Positions 33,995 to 37,331 of a stretch of DNA of 37,331 nt are shown in pieces (the stretch's first letter is position 1; every line of letters starts with the position of its first letter). The stretch is taken from assembly GCF_016056275.1 (NCBI RefSeq), contig NZ_JAECZA010000039.1, positions 1-37,331 on the forward strand, read 5' to 3'. Position numbers and translations under genes: made by a program. The notes beneath the pieces were generated by a model. That model ran no database searches, was not told the DNA's origin, and saw only the letters and a program-made list of their open reading frames with translations. Source of the stretch: Dendronalium phyllosphericum CENA369. GTDB lineage: Bacteria > Cyanobacteriota > Cyanobacteriia > Cyanobacteriales > Nostocaceae.

Positions 33995-34300
33995 TTACCA
34001 CTTCAGGAGATTAAACTGCTCCATATCGACGGTATCACGGTTGCGATAAATGGCAAGCACGATCGCTAAACCTACCGCCGCCTCAGCAGCTGCCACAGTA
34101 ATCACAAACACTGTGAAAACCTGACCCTTAATTAATGTTGAGTCAAGGAAGTTGGAAAATGCCATTAAATTCAGATTAACAGCATTCAGCAGTAATTCAA
34201 TTGACATTAACACTCGTACAGCGTTGCGGCTGGTGATTAAGCCATAAATCCCGATACAGAACAAAGCTGCTGCAAGTAATAAAAAGTAATGGAGTTGCAT
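33995..34300 (-). CDS. ndhE: NAD(P)H-quinone oxidoreductase subunit 4L
   Basis: A 101-residue membrane subunit (NuoK homologue) of the NDH-1 complex. It has three helices: [43 protein letters not shown] (with the conserved membrane-embedded glutamate in [10 protein letters not shown]) and [25 protein letters not shown] with the second glutamate. These glutamates belong to the proton-pumping chain. The C-terminus [11 protein letters not shown] is typical of cyanobacteria and plastids. It is fourth in ndhA-ndhI-ndhG-ndhE. The start ATG at 34300 directly follows a repeat block and has no visible Shine-Dalgarno. The stop is adjacent to nadK. Confidence 0.97.
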   Translation of the reverse strand: MQLHYFLLLAAALFCIGIYGLITSRNAVRVLMSIELLLNAVNLNLMAFSNFLDSTLIKGQVFTVFVITVAAAEAAVGLAIVLAIYRNRDTVDMEQFNLLKW

Positions 34301-34306
34301 TTTTTT

Positions 34307-34400
34307 GTCAGTTGTCAGTTGTCAGTTGTCGTAGAGACGCGATTTATCGCGTCTCTACAAGATTCAGTTGTCGTAGAGACGGATTTATCGCGTCTGTGGT
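34307..34400. repeat. STRR and palindromic repeats between ndhG and ndhE
   Basis: Three to four tandem TTGTCAG heptamers (34305-34330) are followed by a perfect 28-base palindrome (34331-34358; GTAGAGACGCGAT against ATCGCGTCTCTAC). A second, degenerate copy (34373-34400) follows, and then AGTCAACAGTCAACAGTC at about 34432-34449. It fills most of the 151-base gap between the two cistrons. Confidence 0.85.
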
Positions 34401-34451
34401 CAAGGGTCAATAATTTTTCTCTCATCTCCCCAGTCAACAGTCAACAGTCCC

Positions 34452-35102
34452 CTATTCTCGACGAGAATCACCGCGATGGCTATCAGAATCGCCTGAGCCA
34501 GTATTAGTACCTGCCGATACTAGTTCTCTGGGGCGTTCTGGCAAAGTTAAAATGGTTTGTGGTAATCCAGAAGGTGTAACTTGATCTGGCAAATACTCAC
34601 GACGTGCCAAAATAATTGCTCCTACCATCGCCATCAGCAACAAAATAGAGGCGAGTTCAAAAGGTAGTAAAAAATCGCTGAAGAAATGCTCGCCAATCAA
34701 AATTATGGAACTTTCACTAGATGCTGGAGAAGTTGAGTAGACCCAAGGTGTCGCTAAGATCATCGTACTCAAAAGGGCAAATAATCCTAAACTGACCACG
34801 GCTGTAAATATCTTCCGCAGGCCAGCGCTGGGAAAGGGAGCAAAATCCTGCCGCTTGTTTACCAACATAATGGCAAACAAAATCAGCACGTTAACCGCCC
34901 CAACATAAATCAGCACTTGTGCTGCTGCTACGAAATCACCATTTAGCAACAGGTACATTCCGGCGATGCTAATGAATACGCCTCCCAGCAGAAAGGCAGA
35001 ATAGACAATGTTGGAAAACACCACTACACCAATGGCAGACCCAATCATCATCAATGCCAATATGGCAAACGAAACAATCTGTACTCCTTCGGCTAAATTC
35101 AC
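34452..35102 (-). CDS. ndhG: NAD(P)H-quinone oxidoreductase subunit 6
   Basis: A 216-residue membrane subunit (NuoJ homologue) of NDH-1 with five hydrophobic segments: VQIVSFAILALMMIGSAIGV, IVYSAFLLGGVFISIAGMYLLL, FVAAAQVLIYVGAVNVLILFAIMLV (the conserved quinone-channel helix with its pi-bulge region), KIFTAVVSLGLFALLSTMIL and LLPFELASILLLMAMVGAIILARR. The C-terminal ~40 residues are hydrophilic and rich in Ser, Asp, Gly and Arg (SGDSDSHRGDSRRE). AAGGAGAGG stands before the ATG, with a spacer of about 12 bases. It lies between ndhI and ndhE, with repeat-filled gaps on both sides. Confidence 0.96.
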   Translation of the reverse strand: MNLAEGVQIVSFAILALMMIGSAIGVVVFSNIVYSAFLLGGVFISIAGMYLLLNGDFVAAAQVLIYVGAVNVLILFAIMLVNKRQDFAPFPSAGLRKIFTAVVSLGLFALLSTMILATPWVYSTSPASSESSIILIGEHFFSDFLLPFELASILLLMAMVGAIILARREYLPDQVTPSGLPQTILTLPERPRELVSAGTNTGSGDSDSHRGDSRRE

Positions 35103-35119
35103 TGTTTTTTGTCCTCTCC

Positions 35120-35279
35120 TTTGTCGGTTGTCGGTTGCCGTAGAGACGCGATTAATCGCGTCTGTACAATTAGGATTAATCGCGTCTGTACAATAGGATT
35201 AATCGCGTCTGTACAAGAGTCAGTAGCTGTGTATCTGATTTTTGCCACTGACTATTGACTACTGACTACTAACCACTAT
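35120..35279. repeat. Repeat block between ndhI and ndhG
   Basis: TTGTCGG heptamers (35121-35136) lead into a 28-base palindrome (35140-35167). Then the GATTAATCGCGTCTGTACAA unit is repeated in tandem (units begin at 35150, 35174 and 35197). After a spacer, TGACTAT/TGACTAC heptamers run at 35249-35275. Nearly all of the 180-base gap is repeat DNA. Confidence 0.85.
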
Positions 35280-35282
35280 CAT

Positions 35283-35867
35283 TTATTTTTCTGTTTGTTC
35301 TACAAGGTCTTCTGGACGCGCACCAGCACGAGGTGCATTTGCGGGTAAGTCGTGGGGGTCTAAAACACCCTTGGGTAAGTAAACTAGTTCGCGTAGTGGC
35401 GTAACCATTGGGTCATTTGTAACTTTGTAGGGCAGACGACCAAGGGCTACGTTGTCATAGTTTAATTCGTGGCGATCGTAGGTGGAAAGCTCATACTCTT
35501 CTGTCATAGATAAACAGTTAGTTGGACAAAATTCCACACAGTTACCGCAGAAGATACAAACTCCAAAGTCAATGCTATAGTGCTTGAGCTTTTTCTTTTT
35601 GCTGGCTTTGTCAAATTCCCAATCAACAACAGGTAAATTGATTGGACATACTCGAACACAGACTTCACAGGCGATGCATTTATCAAATTCAAAGTGAATT
35701 CTACCGCGAAACCGTTCGCCAGGAATCAGCTTCTCGTAAGGGTATTGTACAGTTACTGGACGGCGACGCATATGGTCGAAAGTGACTCCTAGCCCCTCAC
35801 CAATATAACGACCGGCTTGGACTGCTTCTTTGGCGTAATCACCAACTTGCTTTAGGAACTTTAACAT
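35283..35867 (-). CDS. ndhI: NAD(P)H-quinone oxidoreductase subunit I
   Basis: A 194-residue ferredoxin-like subunit (NuoI homologue) of the peripheral arm of NDH-1. It has two classic 4Fe-4S motifs, [12 protein letters not shown] and [12 protein letters not shown] (both Cx2Cx2CxxxCP), that carry electrons toward plastoquinone. In cyanobacterial NDH-1 the electron donor is reduced ferredoxin. Around them are [19 protein letters not shown] and the C-terminal [24 protein letters not shown], typical of the cyanobacterial/plastid family. It is complete, and GAGAG lies about 12 bases upstream of the ATG. It is second in the operon. Confidence 0.97.
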   Translation of the reverse strand: MLKFLKQVGDYAKEAVQAGRYIGEGLGVTFDHMRRRPVTVQYPYEKLIPGERFRGRIHFEFDKCIACEVCVRVCPINLPVVDWEFDKASKKKKLKHYSIDFGVCIFCGNCVEFCPTNCLSMTEEYELSTYDRHELNYDNVALGRLPYKVTNDPMVTPLRELVYLPKGVLDPHDLPANAPRAGARPEDLVEQTEK

Positions 35868-35888
35868 TTTCGTGTTTCTCTCTTAATT

Positions 35889-35957
35889 TAGTTGTCAATT
35901 GTCAGTTGTGAATTATGATGACTTCTACTACTGACTATTGACCACTGACTGCTGACT
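35889..35957. repeat. STRR repeats between ndhA and ndhI
   Basis: TTGTCAA/TTGTCAG units (35891-35909) and ACTGACTATTGACCACTGAC-type units (35929-35957) can pair imperfectly. They occupy the 91-base gap and extend to two bases before the ndhA stop codon. Confidence 0.75.
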
Positions 35958-35958
35958 C

Positions 35959-37077
35959 TTATCCACCAAAGGCAACTGGAAAGGCTAGTTTTAGGGCTGC
36001 GGTTAATAGGAGATTAACCAAACCAACTGGTAACAAAAACTTCCATCCTAAATCTAACAGTTGGTCAATCCGAACTCTGGGGACTGTCCAGCGCAATAAG
36101 ATGGCGATAAATACTAGAAAGTAGGCTTTGAGTACGGTCATTGTAATACCCAAAGAAGCATCAACTACTTGCAGTAAGGGATTTGCTTCACTGACTCCTA
36201 GCAAGCCAGCTAAGACATCCAAAGGAATGGGAAAATCCCAACCACCTAAGTATAAAACTGCTACTAGTAGGGCAGAAAGCACTAGGTTGACATAAGAACT
36301 TAGGTAAAATAGAGCAAATTTCATCCCTGAGTACTCAGTCTGATAGCCTGCTACTAGTTCTTCTTCGGCTTCGGGGAGGTCAAAGGGCAAGCGTTCGCAT
36401 TCGGCAAGAGCAGCTATCCAAAATATGAGGAACCCGACTGGTTGCCGCCAAATGTTCCAGCCAAGGATACCATAGCCAGATTGCTGGTTAACAATGTCAA
36501 CAGTGCTGAGGCTATTAGACATCATTACGATCGCCAGCACGCTCAACGCCAATGGAATTTCGTAACTAATTGACTGCGCTGCTGCCCGCAACCCCCCTAA
36601 GAGGGAGTATTTATTATTAGATGCATAGCCAGCCATCAACAATCCAATTGGCTGAATGCTAGACAAAGCAATCCACAAGAAAATACCTGTCCCGACATTT
36701 GTAATTACAATATTCTGTCCAAAGGGGACAATCAAATAGGACAGAAATACTGGCAGCACAACGATAATAGGGCCGAGGGTAAACAGCCAAGGGTCAGACT
36801 TAGCTGGTACAATGTCTTCTTTAAATACCAGCTTCAAACCATCAGCTACCGGAGCCAATAAGCCCAAAGGCCCAATATATTCAGGGCCAATTCGCTGCTG
36901 TGCTGCTGCTGAAATTTTCCGCTCTAGCCAAACACAGACTAATACCCCTACTGTGGCTCCAATGAGCATCAGGATCATCGGCAGAGGCATCCAAATAGCT
37001 TTGGCTGTTCCTGCTGGTAGTCCTAAATCTGTCAGGGATTTAATAAAAGTTCCTTGGAGGTCAATTCCTGAGTTCAT
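35959..37077 (-). CDS. ndhA: NAD(P)H-quinone oxidoreductase subunit 1
   Basis: A 372-residue membrane subunit (NuoH homologue) that forms the quinone-binding chamber at the junction of the NDH-1 arms. It has about eight to nine hydrophobic segments with the conserved loops [45 protein letters not shown] (the quinone-chamber loop), [58 protein letters not shown] and [25 protein letters not shown]. It is full length and the first gene of the minus-strand cluster. The ATG follows AAAGAGCGGAAAC. The leader contains GAAGTAT heptamers. The usual upstream neighbour cannot be seen because the window ends. Confidence 0.97.
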   Translation of the reverse strand: MNSGIDLQGTFIKSLTDLGLPAGTAKAIWMPLPMILMLIGATVGVLVCVWLERKISAAAQQRIGPEYIGPLGLLAPVADGLKLVFKEDIVPAKSDPWLFTLGPIIVVLPVFLSYLIVPFGQNIVITNVGTGIFLWIALSSIQPIGLLMAGYASNNKYSLLGGLRAAAQSISYEIPLALSVLAIVMMSNSLSTVDIVNQQSGYGILGWNIWRQPVGFLIFWIAALAECERLPFDLPEAEEELVAGYQTEYSGMKFALFYLSSYVNLVLSALLVAVLYLGGWDFPIPLDVLAGLLGVSEANPLLQVVDASLGITMTVLKAYFLVFIAILLRWTVPRVRIDQLLDLGWKFLLPVGLVNLLLTAALKLAFPVAFGG

Positions 37078-37099
37078 GTTTCCGCTCTTTAAGTCAACT

Positions 37100-37154
37100 G
37101 AAGTGCGAAGTATTGAAGTATGAAGTATAAAATTTTAGTCTTCAGCCTTCAGCC
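37100..37154. repeat. Heptamer repeats in the ndhA leader
   Basis: GAAGTGC, GAAGTAT, TGAAGTAT and GAAGTAT in tandem (37100-37128), then CTTCAGCCTTCAGCC (37140-37154). They lie 20-75 bases upstream of the ndhA ATG. The remaining 177 bases to the window end hold CCCCC/GGGGG arms (about 37288-37310) and no gene. Confidence 0.65.
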
Positions 37155-37331
37155 TCGATTTTTTGATGATGCCTGATTGAAGATTTGTTGCTAATTACCA
37201 TGCCTAGTATATCGCTGGATGGTTTTCGACCCCTGAAGCTATACAACAACTTCTACTTATGATTGGGATTGAGATTCACTAATAAACCCCCGATTGTGAG
37301 GAGATGGGGGCGCAGGGGCAGGGGGAGCAGG

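Overview
The window is chromosomal DNA from a cyanobacterium, most likely a filamentous heterocyst-forming one (Nostoc/Calothrix/Tolypothrix type). The evidence is the very frequent HIP1 octamer GCGATCGC inside genes on both strands, the cyanobacterial ndhA-ndhI-ndhG-ndhE order, a Ycf46-type AAA protein, DUF3153- and DUF3134-like proteins, and an abundance of heptanucleotide STRR repeats and small palindromic repeats between genes. No tRNA, rRNA, CRISPR array, prophage or complete insertion sequence was found.

Layout. 1-6.1 kb: a TerC-family membrane protein, ndk, speA (arginine decarboxylase), a sugar-nucleotide pyrophosphorylase-like protein and scpA. 6.4-12.5 kb: an AI-2E/PerM-family permease, pdxH, a DUF3153 lipoprotein, a membrane-anchored TPR protein, a small secreted repeat protein, argB and aroK. 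The TPR and secreted-protein genes lie between two inverted copies of a MITE-like element. 12.8-15.8 kb: a Tat-exported two-domain multicopper oxidase, a small acidic DUF3134-like protein, an ABM-fold protein and a sparse stretch. 15.8-26.7 kb: a 1436-residue CBS/PAS hybrid histidine kinase, recJ with in-frame intergenic-type repeats, a GNAT acetyltransferase, a Cas4/RecB-like nuclease with four candidate iron-sulfur cysteines, ycf46 and an SH3-domain membrane protein. 27-32.6 kb: a GNAT gene relic, a five-repeat peptidoglycan-binding protein, a GT39-type glycosyltransferase, a Rid-family protein lacking the usual arginine, and an OlsB-like acyltransferase. 33-37.1 kb: on the minus strand, the NDH-1 cluster ndhA-ndhI-ndhG-ndhE running directly into nadK.

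How the genes fit together. Most are housekeeping or metabolic single genes with no shared pathway. The one clear functional operon is ndhAIGE-nadK, which couples membrane subunits of the thylakoid/plasma-membrane NDH-1 complex to NADP synthesis.

The most unusual content is the repeat landscape: (i) a 149-bp element with perfect 14-bp terminal inverted repeats and a perfect 10-bp flanking duplication, plus a diverged inverted copy 1.3 kb away; (ii) two repeat insertions translated in frame inside recJ; (iii) dispersed repeats in every intergenic gap of the ndhA-I-G-E cluster; (iv) palindromes made of the same repeats at most convergent gene junctions, in one case supplying the stop codons of both genes. 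No convincing new enzymatic or defence system was found.
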